A stretch of DNA of 64,000 nt from Streptomyces sp. SID12488 (lineage in GTDB: Bacteria > Actinomycetota > Actinomycetes > Streptomycetales > Streptomycetaceae): contig NZ_JAAGLT010000028.1 of assembly GCF_010548275.1 (NCBI RefSeq), positions 62,001 through 126,000 on the forward strand. The letters run 5' to 3'. The translations under genes and the position numbers were made by a program. Of the stretch, positions 8,503-17,331 are shown piece after piece; position 1 is the stretch's first letter, and each line of letters starts with the position of its first letter. The notes under the pieces were generated by a model, which ran no database searches, was not told the origin of the DNA, and saw only the letters and a program-made list of their open reading frames with translations.

Positions 8503-8570
8503 AAGGGGCGCGGGGCTGTGTCGATTTGCGGCTCCGCCACGTGGGCGCGACAAGCCACAACGGACCCGCA
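8503..8570. repeat. Dispersed intergenic repeat, copy 2 (long form)
   Basis: Starts AAGGGGCGCGGGGCTGTGTC, contains a GCGGCTCCGCC hairpin and ends with GCGACAAGCCACAACGG. It fills almost all of the 86-bp gap between convergent genes and matches the copy at 15616-15683 nearly base for base. Confidence 0.75.
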
Positions 8571-8577
8571 CCCAAAG

Positions 8578-9237
8578 TCACTCAGCAGCCCCCACGGTCT
8601 CCACGTCCGCTCCGGCTCCCGCTTCCGCGTCCCGCGAAACGGACTTCGCCTTGCGCTTCAGCACCAGCATCGACGTCAGACCGATCAGCACCGCCAGCAC
8701 CAGCCCCAACCACGAGAACCGCTTCAACCAGGACTCCGCGACGACACCCACGTAGTAGATGACCGCGGTCGTCCCACCCGCCCAGACGATCCCACCGAGC
8801 ACGTTGGCGATCAGGAACTTCCAGTACGGCATCCGCAGCACACCGGCCAACGGCCCCGCGAAGATCCGCAGCAGAGCGACGAAGCGGCCGAAGAAGACCG
8901 CCCACATGCCCCACTTCTCGAAAGACCGCTCGGCCGTGCCGATATGCGCCTCACCGAAGTGCTTGGGGAACTTCGCCCCGAGCCAGGCCAGCAGTGGCCG
9001 ACCGCCCTTGCGGCCGATGGCGTAACCGATGGAGTCACCGATGATCGCGCCGGCGCTCGCGCACGCGCCGAGGACGAACGGGTCGATCTCGCCGTGCTGG
9101 GAGGCGAGCAGCGCGGCGGAGACCAGAATGATCTCGCCCGGCAGCGGAATGCCCAGGCTCTCCAGCCCGATGACCAGTCCCACCAGCGCGTAGATACTGA
9201 CCGCGGGGATCGTCTCCAGCCATTCCTGCACGTGCAA
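8578..9237 (-). CDS. DedA-family membrane protein
   Basis: About 219 residues, starting at TTG 9237 (GGAAGG at good spacing) or GTG 9231. The order of motifs is that of DedA/VTT proteins: LVIGLESLGIPLPGEIILVS, GACASAGAIIGDSIGYAIGR, then FFGRFVALLRIFAGPLAGVL with the conserved F-x-GRF Arg, and a last pair of transmembrane helices. Family members are linked to flippase-like movement of polyprenyl or phospholipid carriers and to membrane-potential homeostasis. The C-terminal 25 residues are a charged cytoplasmic tail. Confidence 0.88.
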   Translation of the reverse strand: MHVQEWLETIPAVSIYALVGLVIGLESLGIPLPGEIILVSAALLASQHGEIDPFVLGACASAGAIIGDSIGYAIGRKGGRPLLAWLGAKFPKHFGEAHIGTAERSFEKWGMWAVFFGRFVALLRIFAGPLAGVLRMPYWKFLIANVLGGIVWAGGTTAVIYYVGVVAESWLKRFSWLGLVLAVLIGLTSMLVLKRKAKSVSRDAEAGAGADVETVGAAE

Positions 9238-9429
9238 CGCCGGTTCCTTCCGATCTCGCCGTACGCCCGGTACGCCTGTGTCCCCGGCGTGCGCCCGGCC
9301 CCGGGCGCACGCCAAAAGCCTACCGGGTCAGGGTGACACCGCCGCCCGCGCGCGGGACACCCTCGTGCAGGAACGGGGCCCCGGTGTCACGACGCCGCGC
9401 GCACCTCGACCGTCGATGACTCGTGTCAA

Positions 9430-11394
9430 TCACCTGGGCAGAAGCGCACCGACGGCCCCCGTGATGGAGCCGACCGCCTGTACCACCGTGGCGACGACGG
9501 GCTCCGCCGCGTTCAGCGGCTGCGGCGGCAGGGCCGTCCCCGGGGCGGGCGCGGACTCCTGGCTGCCGTTGTCCGTGACGTACCGGGTCTCGAACTGCTG
9601 GTCGGAAGTGGCCTCCGGTGAGGGCGTGGGCGCTGCACCGGATCCCGAAGTCCCTTCTCCCGCATCGGGCTTGGGCTCCTGCTGCGAACCTTCCGGACCG
9701 CCCTCCCCCTTCTCCTTCTGTCCCTGTCCGGGCTCCCCGCCCTTCGCGCCCTCACCGTCCTTGCCGCTGTCCTGCCGGTCACCCTCCTCGGCGGAGTCGT
9801 CGGCCGAGGACGACCTCGAGACGAACGTCCACATCTCCCCCGCCGACCCGGTCCTCGTCCTGACCACCACGTCCACGCCGGCGCGGAGCGAGACGGGCAC
9901 GACGGCCAGGTCCTCGCGCCAGTGGGGCAGCAGTTCGCCCTGGACAGTGATGTCGTAGCGAACGTCGTCGGCGTCGGACCCGACGCACCCGGAGAGAACG
10001 ACGTCCCCGTCGCCGGCGTGGGAGTCGAGGCACAGGCTGGGGTCGGCGAGGCTGCGCAGGAGGCCGTCGTACTCGTACGACCACTGCTGGGTCTCGGCGG
10101 AGGAGCACGCGGCAAGCCGGGTCCCGGCGCCGGCCACGACCCGGTCGCCCTGGATGTCCAGGCACAGGCCCGTGGCGACGTGGCGCAGCCTGCCGCGTTC
10201 CGTCACGCCGGGATAGGCGGCCGGGGTGGTCGGCGGGGAATCGCCGGCCTGCGACTGGGAGGCCGACCCGTGGTCGGCGGGGCTCGGGGAGTCGGTGTCC
10301 GGGGCGGCCGAGTAGCCGCTCGCCGTGCCCCAGGTGGCCGTCGGGACGGTGCTCTCGTCCGACCAGTTGCGGGCGCCGAGCACGCTCGCGAGCAGCGCGA
10401 AGGACATGACGCCGACTCCGACGGCCACGGCCCGTCTACGTCTTCCCGGGAGCACGTACCCCTCGTCGGGCAGCGGGAGATGGGCCATGAACCGATGGCG
10501 GCCACCGGCGCGCCCGTTGCCCCGACCGGCCGGGCCACGGGGAGAGGCCCCCTGGCCGCCGCGTCCCGGGCGGGAGTCGAGGTAGCGGCGGGCTCCCCAG
10601 CCGAGAACCGCCTCGGCGAGGAGAGTGCCGAGTTCGCCTTCGAAATGGCCGAGTTGCTCGGCGGCGTGCCTGCAGTGAGGGCACGTCAGCAGATGCTGCT
10701 CGACATCGGGCAGCAGGGCGCCGCCGCGTCGGATCGAGACATCGAGGAGACGGTTGTAGAAGCGGCATTCATTGGTCGGCGCGAGTTCGCGATGGGCGCG
10801 TACACAGGTGGAGCGGAATTGCTCGCGGGCCTGTTCCAGCGCTGCCGAAGCGCTTGCGGAGTCCACCCCCAGCAGAGCGGCCGTTCCGGAAATGGGCTCG
10901 GCCTCGACATCGGTGTGCCAGAGCAGGCACTGGGCCGCTCTCGGCAGGGCACGGAATGACCGCTCGGCGAGTTGACGCCTTTCCGATGTCCGGGCCCTCG
11001 CCGCGCGTAGACCACGCGCACCAGTGGGTTTGCGGAGTTCCGGAAGCACCACCGAAATACTGTCTTCAGCGGACCACTCCCGGACCGTTTCCCGTACTGC
11101 TACGAGGAGTTGGGGCCGCAGCGCCTGATTCGACTCACTGCGCTCCAGCCGTCCGAACACCCGGTGAAAGGCCGACGTGGCCGCCATGGTGGCGAGGTCC
11201 CCCTCGGCCGCGAGACAGATGGCCGCGTAGTCGTACGCCGACTGCCAGTGCCGCGCCAGCAGCATCGCGACGGCGTACGCGCTCTCGCCCTCCACTCGCC
11301 CGCGCAGTTGCGCGGCGAGGTTCATGTCGGATTCGGCCGGGCCAGCACCAGGACGAGGAGGGTACGGCGGACGTGGGGGGTGAGGGGAATGCAC
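9430..11394 (-). CDS. Sigma-like N-terminus, zinc-finger, membrane-anchored RICIN protein
   Basis: About 654 residues. GTG 11394 is chosen because GGAAGG lies upstream; ATG 11325 begins the conserved part. The first ~200 residues look like a degenerate ECF sigma factor (region-2-like helices, then AERSFRALPRAAQCLLWHTD and an AALLGVDSASASAALEQARE region-4-like HTH). A zinc-finger-like CPHC motif follows, then one transmembrane helix (VGVGVMSFALLASVLGA, near 310), a Ser/Pro linker, a beta-trefoil RICIN domain with CLDIQGDRVVAGAGTRLAAC and QQWSY, and a low-complexity Glu/Gly/Ser tail. A cytoplasmic sigma-like part coupled to an external lectin suggests wall or glycan sensing, but that is inference. 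Confidence 0.75.
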   Translation of the reverse strand: MHSPHPPRPPYPPRPGAGPAESDMNLAAQLRGRVEGESAYAVAMLLARHWQSAYDYAAICLAAEGDLATMAATSAFHRVFGRLERSESNQALRPQLLVAVRETVREWSAEDSISVVLPELRKPTGARGLRAARARTSERRQLAERSFRALPRAAQCLLWHTDVEAEPISGTAALLGVDSASASAALEQAREQFRSTCVRAHRELAPTNECRFYNRLLDVSIRRGGALLPDVEQHLLTCPHCRHAAEQLGHFEGELGTLLAEAVLGWGARRYLDSRPGRGGQGASPRGPAGRGNGRAGGRHRFMAHLPLPDEGYVLPGRRRRAVAVGVGVMSFALLASVLGARNWSDESTVPTATWGTASGYSAAPDTDSPSPADHGSASQSQAGDSPPTTPAAYPGVTERGRLRHVATGLCLDIQGDRVVAGAGTRLAACSSAETQQWSYEYDGLLRSLADPSLCLDSHAGDGDVVLSGCVGSDADDVRYDITVQGELLPHWREDLAVVPVSLRAGVDVVVRTRTGSAGEMWTFVSRSSSADDSAEEGDRQDSGKDGEGAKGGEPGQGQKEKGEGGPEGSQQEPKPDAGEGTSGSGAAPTPSPEATSDQQFETRYVTDNGSQESAPAPGTALPPQPLNAAEPVVATVVQAVGSITGAVGALLPR

Positions 11395-11888
11395 AGAACC
11401 AATTCCTTCCAAGCCGCAGGACGGCGCGAGCAAATTGCACACCCACGGGAAAGAGGTGCTTGATTGGTGCGTACCTACGACTCGTCAGCTGTGGGACTTC
11501 GGGTCGACCGGCACGGAATCCCGAGCGGGAAAAGGGGGTCTGACCTCCGCCCCCGCGCGAGTTGGCTCACACTCGCACACACGTCTCACCATAAACAAGC
11601 AGTGCGAGTGACCAAAGTTCAAAACGAAGAGAATTCAGATGTGTTACCGACGGTATCCGCACCGGCATTCGAAAATGCACCCCGGTCACCCGTCGAGTTG
11701 TGTGCATGAGCACCCGGATGGCACACACAATCTTCAACTTCCGGCCTCATGGGGACGGTAGTGGGCGCAGGACGCCGAGAACATCCCCGCACACCGCCGA
11801 GCCGGGGCGGCCAGGCCCAACCACCGACACTCGAACGTGGTTGACCACCGATACCAGCCGCACCGGCCGGACGGCGGTCCGAAAAGAC
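11395..11888. other. Upstream region of the RICIN gene, no gene seen
   Basis: About 490 bp with lower GC around 11570-11700. A 64-codon plus-strand frame (11700-11894) runs into the terminator hairpin and has no convincing ribosome site. Nothing else was recognised. Confidence 0.4.
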
Positions 11889-11926
11889 CCATGACCCGGC
11901 AGGTCCGTGGACCTGCCGGGTCATGG
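11889..11926 (-). terminator. Strong rho-independent terminator
   Basis: Perfect 18-bp inverted repeat, CCATGACCCGGCAGGTCC and its complement, separated by two bases. Read on the minus strand it is followed by GTCTTTTC. It lies 38 bp past the stop of the 41-residue frame 11965-12090. Confidence 0.85.
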
Positions 11927-11964
11927 CGACTCGTGGGAGCCGGTGACCTGTCGGGGGACGACCC

Positions 11965-12090
11965 TCAGCCGTTCGGACGGAGGGTCCGGACAACGGTCAT
12001 CTCACCGGTGACGGCCCCGCCGGCCGACTCCCCAAGTGTGAACATGGCGCCGACGTGCGGTCCGCCGATCAAGATCCGCTCCGCACTCAT
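11965..12090 (-). CDS. Candidate small protein (41 aa), unknown function
   Basis: Unrecognised product starting MSAERILIGGPHVGAM and ending TVVRTLRPNG. Evidence for a real gene: third codon positions are about four-fifths G/C, a GAGG element lies 10 nt before the ATG, and a textbook terminator lies 38 bp downstream on the same strand. It is not strongly hydrophobic and has no signal peptide or Cys pair. It sits divergently against the next membrane protein gene with a 91-bp shared promoter region. It could also be the leader of an untranslated RNA. Confidence 0.45.
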   Translation of the reverse strand: MSAERILIGGPHVGAMFTLGESAGGAVTGEMTVVRTLRPNG

Positions 12091-12181
12091 GGCGTCATGA
12101 CCTCATGTTACCCACGAGTAGAAAGCTCTGGCCAGATACGGCCCGTCGGCCGCCGGCCCGGCCGTCGTATCGTTACCGGCC

Positions 12182-13288
12182 ATGTGGCCAGAACAGCAGC
12201 CGCCCGGGGGCGAGCAGAACCCGCAGGACCCGCAGCACGCGCAGGTCCCGCCGCACAATCCGTACCAGCAACCGGGCTATCAGCAGCCGAACCCGTATCA
12301 ACAGCCCGGATACCAGCAGACGGGGTATCCGCAGCCCAACCCCCATACCCAGCCGCCGCAACAGCAACCGCAGCCGGGGTGGGGCGCTCCGACGCCGACG
12401 GGCGCGCCGCAGCCACCGCCGGGCGGGGGTGGAGACGGAAACGGGAACCGGACGAAGATCACCGCGATCGTCGCCGCCACCGCGGTCGTGATCACGGCCG
12501 GGGTGACCGGTTTCCTCGTCCTGGGCGGTGACAAGGACAAGGAGGCGGGCTCGGACAACAAGGACAAGCAGTCGAGCGGGTCCGCGCCCGCTTCGACGCC
12601 CGCCTCGGCATCCGCGGACCCGAGCGACTCGGCCTCCGCGCCGGCCTCCGACGACAACCCGCGGGACTCCCAGGCCGAGCAGCCGACCGTCGCCGGCTGG
12701 AAGGTGGTCGTGAACCCGAAATGGGGCACCGCCTTCGACGTACCGGCGGACTGGGAGGTGGAGACGCCGGGCACGCTCATCGGCTTCGAGGACGACGACG
12801 CCAAGGCCGGCGCCAAGCCGCTCATCACCATGTCGGCACCCGCGTACTACAAGTCGAAGTGGTGCGTGTCGGACGACGACAAGGACGGCCGTACGTCGGA
12901 CACCGCCCTCGCGGCCGTGGGCACCAAGGGCGCCAGCGGTGCGAAGAACGCCGACGAGGTCGCCGTGAACCAGGTCCCCTGGTGGGTCTACGGCGGCTAC
13001 ACACAGCCGGACAAGAAGAGCCTCGCCTTCGACGAGAAGGCGACGCCGTACACGACGAAGTCCGGCATCAAGGGCAGTTTCGCCAGGGCCCATTCGAAGA
13101 ACACGCCCCAGAAGGGGAAGTGCGCGAGCGACGGCAAGGCCATCACCTTCGGCTTCAAGAACTCGGCCGGCGACTACGTGGCGTGGAGTCTGTACGGGGC
13201 GACGGGTGTCCCCGCGGAGGTCTCCGAAAAGACGATCATGCAGATCCTGAGCACGGTACGACTGCACGGGGATCCGACGGGCGCGTGA
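12182..13288 (+). CDS. Pro/Gln-rich single-pass membrane protein, extracellular domain
   Basis: 368 residues. Residues 1-85 are a cytoplasmic Pro/Gln/Tyr repeat region built on QQPGYQQPNPYQQPG units. A transmembrane helix (TAIVAATAVVITAGVTGFLVLGG written in two parts: IVAATAVVITAG and VTGFLVLGG, ~92-115) follows, then a Ser/Ala/Asp linker and an external domain of about 190 residues beginning WKVVVNPKWGTAFDVPADWE. That domain has two Cys (KSKWCVSDDD, KGKCASDGK) that could pair. The architecture is common in Streptomyces; no enzymatic motif is visible, and the function is unknown. Confidence 0.75.
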   Translation: MWPEQQPPGGEQNPQDPQHAQVPPHNPYQQPGYQQPNPYQQPGYQQTGYPQPNPHTQPPQQQPQPGWGAPTPTGAPQPPPGGGGDGNGNRTKITAIVAATAVVITAGVTGFLVLGGDKDKEAGSDNKDKQSSGSAPASTPASASADPSDSASAPASDDNPRDSQAEQPTVAGWKVVVNPKWGTAFDVPADWEVETPGTLIGFEDDDAKAGAKPLITMSAPAYYKSKWCVSDDDKDGRTSDTALAAVGTKGASGAKNADEVAVNQVPWWVYGGYTQPDKKSLAFDEKATPYTTKSGIKGSFARAHSKNTPQKGKCASDGKAITFGFKNSAGDYVAWSLYGATGVPAEVSEKTIMQILSTVRLHGDPTGA

Positions 13289-13402
13289 GCGACCCGCCGG
13301 GCGGAGCGCGGGTGCCGCTGACCGGCTGAAAGCGGCCGGTTCCGGTCGGGGCGAGTCGGAAATTGGTTTGGCAGGTCGGCGGCGGCCCGCGATAGTCGCC
13401 CG

Positions 13403-14704
13403 GTGACCTCCGCCGACTCCCCCGTCCTACGTCCGCGCCTCCCCTCCTGGGCCGGCCGCAACTACAGGCTGCTGACAGCCTCGGCGGTCGTGACGAACCT
13501 CGGTAGCAACGGGGCGACGATCGCCGCCGCGTTCGCCGTGCTGGAGACGGGCGGCGACGCCGGTGACGTAGGACTGGTGGCGGCGGCGCGGACGTTGCCG
13601 CTGGTGCTGTTCCTGCTGATCGGCGGCGTGATCGCCGACCGGCTCCCACGGCATCATGTGATGGTCGCCGCCAACGCCCTCAACTGCCTCTCGCAGGCGG
13701 CGTTCGCGGTGCTCGTGCTGGCGGGGGAACCGCAACTGTGGCAGATGATGCTCCTGACCGCGCTCGGCGGCACCGGGCAGGCGTTCTTCGGCCCGGCCGC
13801 AGAGGGCATGCTGCTGTCCTCGGTCGAGGGCGATCAGGCCGCCCGCGCCTTCGCGGTGTTCCGGATGGCGATGCAGAGCGCGGCACTCGGCGGCGCGGCT
13901 GTCGGCGGCGCGATGGTCGCCGTGCTCGGGCCGGGCTGGGTCCTCGCGGTGGACTCGGTGGCATTCGCGGTCGCCGGGGCGTTGCGCTCCTTCCTCGACG
14001 TGCGTCACATCCCGGCGCGCCGGCCGGGCGGCGGAATGCTCGCCGATCTGCGGGAGGGCTGGCGGGAGTTCGCCGGACGGTCGTGGCTGTGGGTGATCGT
14101 CGTCCAGTTCGCCGTCGCCAACGCGGTCATCGGCGCCGCCCAGTCGGTCTACGGCCCGCTCGTGGCCCGCGACAGCCTCGGCGGGGCCGGACCATGGGGG
14201 CTGGCGCTGGCCACGTTCGGGGCCGGCACGGTCGCCGGGGCCGTGCTGATGATGCGCTGGAAACCACGTCGGCTGCTGCTCGCCGGCACTCTCTGCGTGT
14301 TCCCGCTGGCCCTGCCGGCCGCCGCGCTCGCCGTGCCGGTGCCGATCGTCGTGCTCTGCGCGGTGATGTTCGTGACCGGCGTGACGCAGGAGGTGTTCGG
14401 CGTGAGCTGGATGACCGCACTGCATCAGGAGATCCCCGAGGACAAGCTCTCCCGCGTCTCCGCGTACGACTGGTTCGGCTCGGTCGCGATGCTTCCGCTC
14501 GCCACGGCACTGGCGGGCCCGGCGGAACACACTTTCGGCCGCACACCGGCCCTGTGGGGCTGCGCGGTCCTGGTCGTGTTGGTGACGGCGGGGGCGCTGT
14601 CCGTACGGGACGTACGAAACCTCACCCGGCGCACGAAGCAGGTCACCCGGGACGCGACCCAGGAGGCTCAGGCGCAGGGCGAGTTGGAGAGTACCGGCGG
14701 CTGA
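13403..14704 (+). CDS. MFS transporter, EntS-like exporter type
   Basis: 433 residues with about 12 transmembrane helices. The first half has NLGSNGATIAAAFAVLETGG and the loop 2-3 signature GGVIADRLPRHHVMVAANAL, typical of the drug/siderophore exporter branch of the major facilitator superfamily. The last 30 residues are a charged cytoplasmic tail. It starts at GTG 13403, and its end converges with a spermidine-synthase-fold gene 30 bp away. Substrate unknown. Confidence 0.87.
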   Translation: MTSADSPVLRPRLPSWAGRNYRLLTASAVVTNLGSNGATIAAAFAVLETGGDAGDVGLVAAARTLPLVLFLLIGGVIADRLPRHHVMVAANALNCLSQAAFAVLVLAGEPQLWQMMLLTALGGTGQAFFGPAAEGMLLSSVEGDQAARAFAVFRMAMQSAALGGAAVGGAMVAVLGPGWVLAVDSVAFAVAGALRSFLDVRHIPARRPGGGMLADLREGWREFAGRSWLWVIVVQFAVANAVIGAAQSVYGPLVARDSLGGAGPWGLALATFGAGTVAGAVLMMRWKPRRLLLAGTLCVFPLALPAAALAVPVPIVVLCAVMFVTGVTQEVFGVSWMTALHQEIPEDKLSRVSAYDWFGSVAMLPLATALAGPAEHTFGRTPALWGCAVLVVLVTAGALSVRDVRNLTRRTKQVTRDATQEAQAQGELESTGG

Positions 14705-14734
14705 CGACTGCGCCACTGCCCCGCCGACCGAGCC

Positions 14735-15583
14735 TCAGCCGATACTGAACGCTCCCTGCGGCGGAACCGGTGACGGCACCGCCTCCTCGTCCCGTACGGG
14801 TGCAGCACCCCCGATGAAGTCCCGTAGGGCAGGCCCGTGTTCGAGCCGGGCCGGAAAGGCGTCGGAGGCGACGCGCCGGGACAGGGCCGCCGGGTCCAGG
14901 GGGCGGTGCGAGGCGACGAGCACCGCGTTGCCGAAACGGCGGCCCCGCAGGACGCCCGGCTCGGCGATCAGTGCCAGCTCCTCGAACACCGTTGAGAAGG
15001 TGGCGAGTTGGGATCGCAGAAAGGCGAAGGGCGCCGAGTCGGCCAGATTGGCGAGGTAGACACCGTCGCCGCGCAGCACCCGCTCGGCCTCTTCGACGTA
15101 CGTCAGGGACGTCAGGTGCGCCGGAACACGCGAGCCGCCGAAAACATCGGCGACGATCACATCGACGCAGGAGTCGGGCGCGGCTTCGAGCCAGGCGCGG
15201 GCGTCGGCCGCGTGCAGGGCGATGCCCGCGTCGGCGGGGAGCGGAAGGTGTTCGACAACCAGGTCGAGCAGCCCCCGATCGGCCTCGACGACGTCCTGCC
15301 GGGAGCCGGGCCGGGTCACGGCGACGTACCGGGGCAGCGTGAGCGCACCCCCACCGAGGTGCAGCACGTCCAGCGTCCGCCCCGGCTCGGCGACGATGTC
15401 CAGCACATGCCCGAGCCGTCGCGCGTACTCGAACTCCAGATGTGTCGGCTCATCCAGATCGACGTACGACTGAGGCGCCCCGTCGACCGTGAGCAGCCAG
15501 GCACGCTCACGGTCGACGTCGGGCATCAGCTTGGCGAACCCGTGATCGACGGCACGGGCAACAGGTATCGACTCCTCGTTCAC
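14735..15583 (-). CDS. Spermidine-synthase-fold methyltransferase-like protein
   Basis: About 282 residues from GTG 15583. Residues 60-200 form a Rossmann fold: LDVLHLGGGALTLPRYVAVT corresponds to the aminopropyltransferase GGG motif, VVEADRGLLDLV to the acidic loop, and DSCVDVIVADVFGGSRVPAH to the catalytic-site loop (usually D-V-I-I-x-D). The protein lacks an obvious tetramerisation domain and polyamine-pocket Tyr, so I would not call it a true spermidine synthase. Actinobacteria commonly carry such stand-alone paralogues of unknown substrate. Confidence 0.75.
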   Translation of the reverse strand: MNEESIPVARAVDHGFAKLMPDVDRERAWLLTVDGAPQSYVDLDEPTHLEFEYARRLGHVLDIVAEPGRTLDVLHLGGGALTLPRYVAVTRPGSRQDVVEADRGLLDLVVEHLPLPADAGIALHAADARAWLEAAPDSCVDVIVADVFGGSRVPAHLTSLTYVEEAERVLRGDGVYLANLADSAPFAFLRSQLATFSTVFEELALIAEPGVLRGRRFGNAVLVASHRPLDPAALSRRVASDAFPARLEHGPALRDFIGGAAPVRDEEAVPSPVPPQGAFSIG

Positions 15584-15615
15584 TTGCTCATTGTGCCTGG
15601 GAAAAGCCGCGCCGA

Positions 15616-15683
15616 TAGGGGCGCGGGGCTGTGTCGACATGCGGCTCCGCCGCGTGGGCGCGACCAGCCACAACGGTCCCGCG
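15616..15683. repeat. Dispersed intergenic repeat, copy 3 (long form)
   Basis: AGGGGCGCGGGGCTGTGTCG, a GCGGCTCCGCCGC hairpin and GCGACCAGCCACAACGG, the same order as copy 2. It lies between two minus-strand genes, downstream of the EF-Tu gene, so it is not restricted to convergent gene pairs. Confidence 0.75.
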
Positions 15684-15707
15684 GTCCCCCACGCACCCCG
15701 ACCACCC

Positions 15708-16877
15708 TCACACGACGGCTGTCACAGTCCCCGCCCCGACAGTCCGTCCACCCTCACGGATGGCGAACCCGAGCCCCGCCTCCAGAGGCACCTCACGCCC
15801 CAGCTCGACGGTCATCGTGACCGTGTCGCCGGGCCGCGCGACCGCGACCTCGCCGAGATCGACGTCCCCGACCACATCCGCCGTACGGATGTAGAACTGC
15901 GGCCGATACCCCGTCGCCACCGGCGTCGTACGCCCGCCCTCCCGGGTGGACAGCACATACACCTGCGCGGAGAACCGCCGGCTCGGCACGACGCTGCCGG
16001 GCGCGGCGACGATGTGCCCGCGTCGGACCGCGTCCCGTGGCACCCCGCGCAGCAGCAGCGCCACGCTGTCCCCGGCCTGCGCCTCCTCCATGGGCTTGCC
16101 GAAGGTCTCCACGCCGGTGACGACCGTGTCCACGTCCGCGCCCAGCACCTCGACCCGGTCACCCACCCGGACGGTGCCGCGCTCGACCGCGCCCGTGACC
16201 ACCGTCCCCCGGCCGGTGATCGTGAGCACGTTCTCCACGGGCAACAGGAACGGCGCGTCCACGTACCGCTCGGGCATGGGCACATACGTGTCCACCGCGT
16301 CGAGCAGCGCGTCGATCGACGACGTCCAACGAGGGTCCCCCTCAAGGGCCTTGAGACCGGACACCCGTACGACGGGTACCGCGTCGCCGCCGTAGCCGTG
16401 CGAGGTGAGCAGTTCGCGGACCTCCAGTTCCACGAGGTCCGTCAGCTCGTCGTCACCCGCGTCGGCCTTGTTGAGGGCGACGACGATGTGGTTGACGCCC
16501 ACCTGCCGGGCCAGCAGGACGTGTTCGGCGGTCTGCGGCATGATTCCGTCGAGCGCGGAGACGACGAGGATCGCCCCGTCGAGCTGCGCGGCCCCGGTGA
16601 CCATGTTCTTGACGTAGTCGGCGTGACCAGGCATGTCCACGTGCGCGTAGTGCCGGGTGTCGGTCTCGTACTCCACGTGCGCGATGTTGATGGTGATGCC
16701 CCGCGCGGCCTCCTCCGGGGCGCGGTCGATCCGGTCGAACGGAACGAACGTGCCGGAGCCGCGCTCGGCGAGCACCTTGGTGATGGCGGCGGTCAGGGTG
16801 GTCTTGCCGTGGTCGACGTGACCCATCGTGCCGATGTTGAGATGCGGTTTCGTGCGGACGTATGCCGTCTTGGACAT
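15708..16877 (-). CDS. tuf3: Divergent elongation factor Tu (Tu3 type)
   Basis: 389-residue EF-Tu. GTPase motifs are intact: GHVDHGKTT (P-loop), RGITINIAHVEYET (switch I Thr), DMPGHADY (G3), NKADAGDD (G4) and SGLKALEG (G5); domains 2 and 3 follow. It is shorter than the usual ~397 residues and differs from the canonical factor at many positions, for instance PFDRIDRAPEEAARGITINI in switch I. Streptomyces have such a second gene, tuf3, encoding a divergent factor reported as inherently kirromycin-resistant in S. ramocissimus and linked to the stringent response. It is monocistronic here and not near fus or ribosomal protein genes, as tuf3 is. Confidence 0.9.
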   Translation of the reverse strand: MSKTAYVRTKPHLNIGTMGHVDHGKTTLTAAITKVLAERGSGTFVPFDRIDRAPEEAARGITINIAHVEYETDTRHYAHVDMPGHADYVKNMVTGAAQLDGAILVVSALDGIMPQTAEHVLLARQVGVNHIVVALNKADAGDDELTDLVELEVRELLTSHGYGGDAVPVVRVSGLKALEGDPRWTSSIDALLDAVDTYVPMPERYVDAPFLLPVENVLTITGRGTVVTGAVERGTVRVGDRVEVLGADVDTVVTGVETFGKPMEEAQAGDSVALLLRGVPRDAVRRGHIVAAPGSVVPSRRFSAQVYVLSTREGGRTTPVATGYRPQFYIRTADVVGDVDLGEVAVARPGDTVTMTVELGREVPLEAGLGFAIREGGRTVGAGTVTAVV

Positions 16878-17331
16878 GGCGGTACCTCGAAGCCTCTTCA
16901 GCGGTACTGAGTGATGGCCCCGGCGCGGAGAACGCGGCCGGGACGGGGACCCCGAGGAAGTTCGCCGACCCTCCCCCTGCGGGGTCCGCCGGACGATCCG
17001 GGAAGGGTCAGCTTCGGGCGCCGTCGACGGCTGCCACGATGATCAGGACGGCAGCCTTCGGGGCATCCGCGACTGCGGATGCTGCGAGGAGGAAGGCGTA
17101 CCGGAACATGAGGCCGATTTTCGCCGACGCGTCACGGTACGTCGAATGGTTTTCCGCGAACGACAGCCAAAGGGGACAGGCGCGTCCATCACCGTGGCGC
17201 ATGTCACGGCGTGCAGTTTCCGCAGGGTGTGGGCGCACGTGTCACCCGGCGCGCCGGTAGTCCCCCCTGTTGTTCCACCGTTGAGACGAACCATACGGCG
17301 ATCACACATACACGTCGGTTAGTGTCGGCGA
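16878..17331. other. Long promoter/leader region of tuf3 and TVP38 gene
   Basis: 450 bp between divergent genes. An 8-bp stem GGACCCCG/CGGGGTCC (16947-16987) lies in it. A 33-codon frame on the minus strand (17008-17109) lacks a ribosome site. No other feature was recognised. Confidence 0.4.

Noticed and set aside
11700..11894. 64-codon plus-strand frame before the terminator
   Set aside because: Low complexity Thr/Arg/Pro content, no ribosome site, runs into the hairpin; the minus-strand 41-aa frame explains the terminator better.
17008..17109. 33-codon minus-strand frame MFRYAFLLAASAVADAPKAA...
   Set aside because: Hydrophobic and with fair codon bias, but no ribosome site before the ATG and no recognised family.
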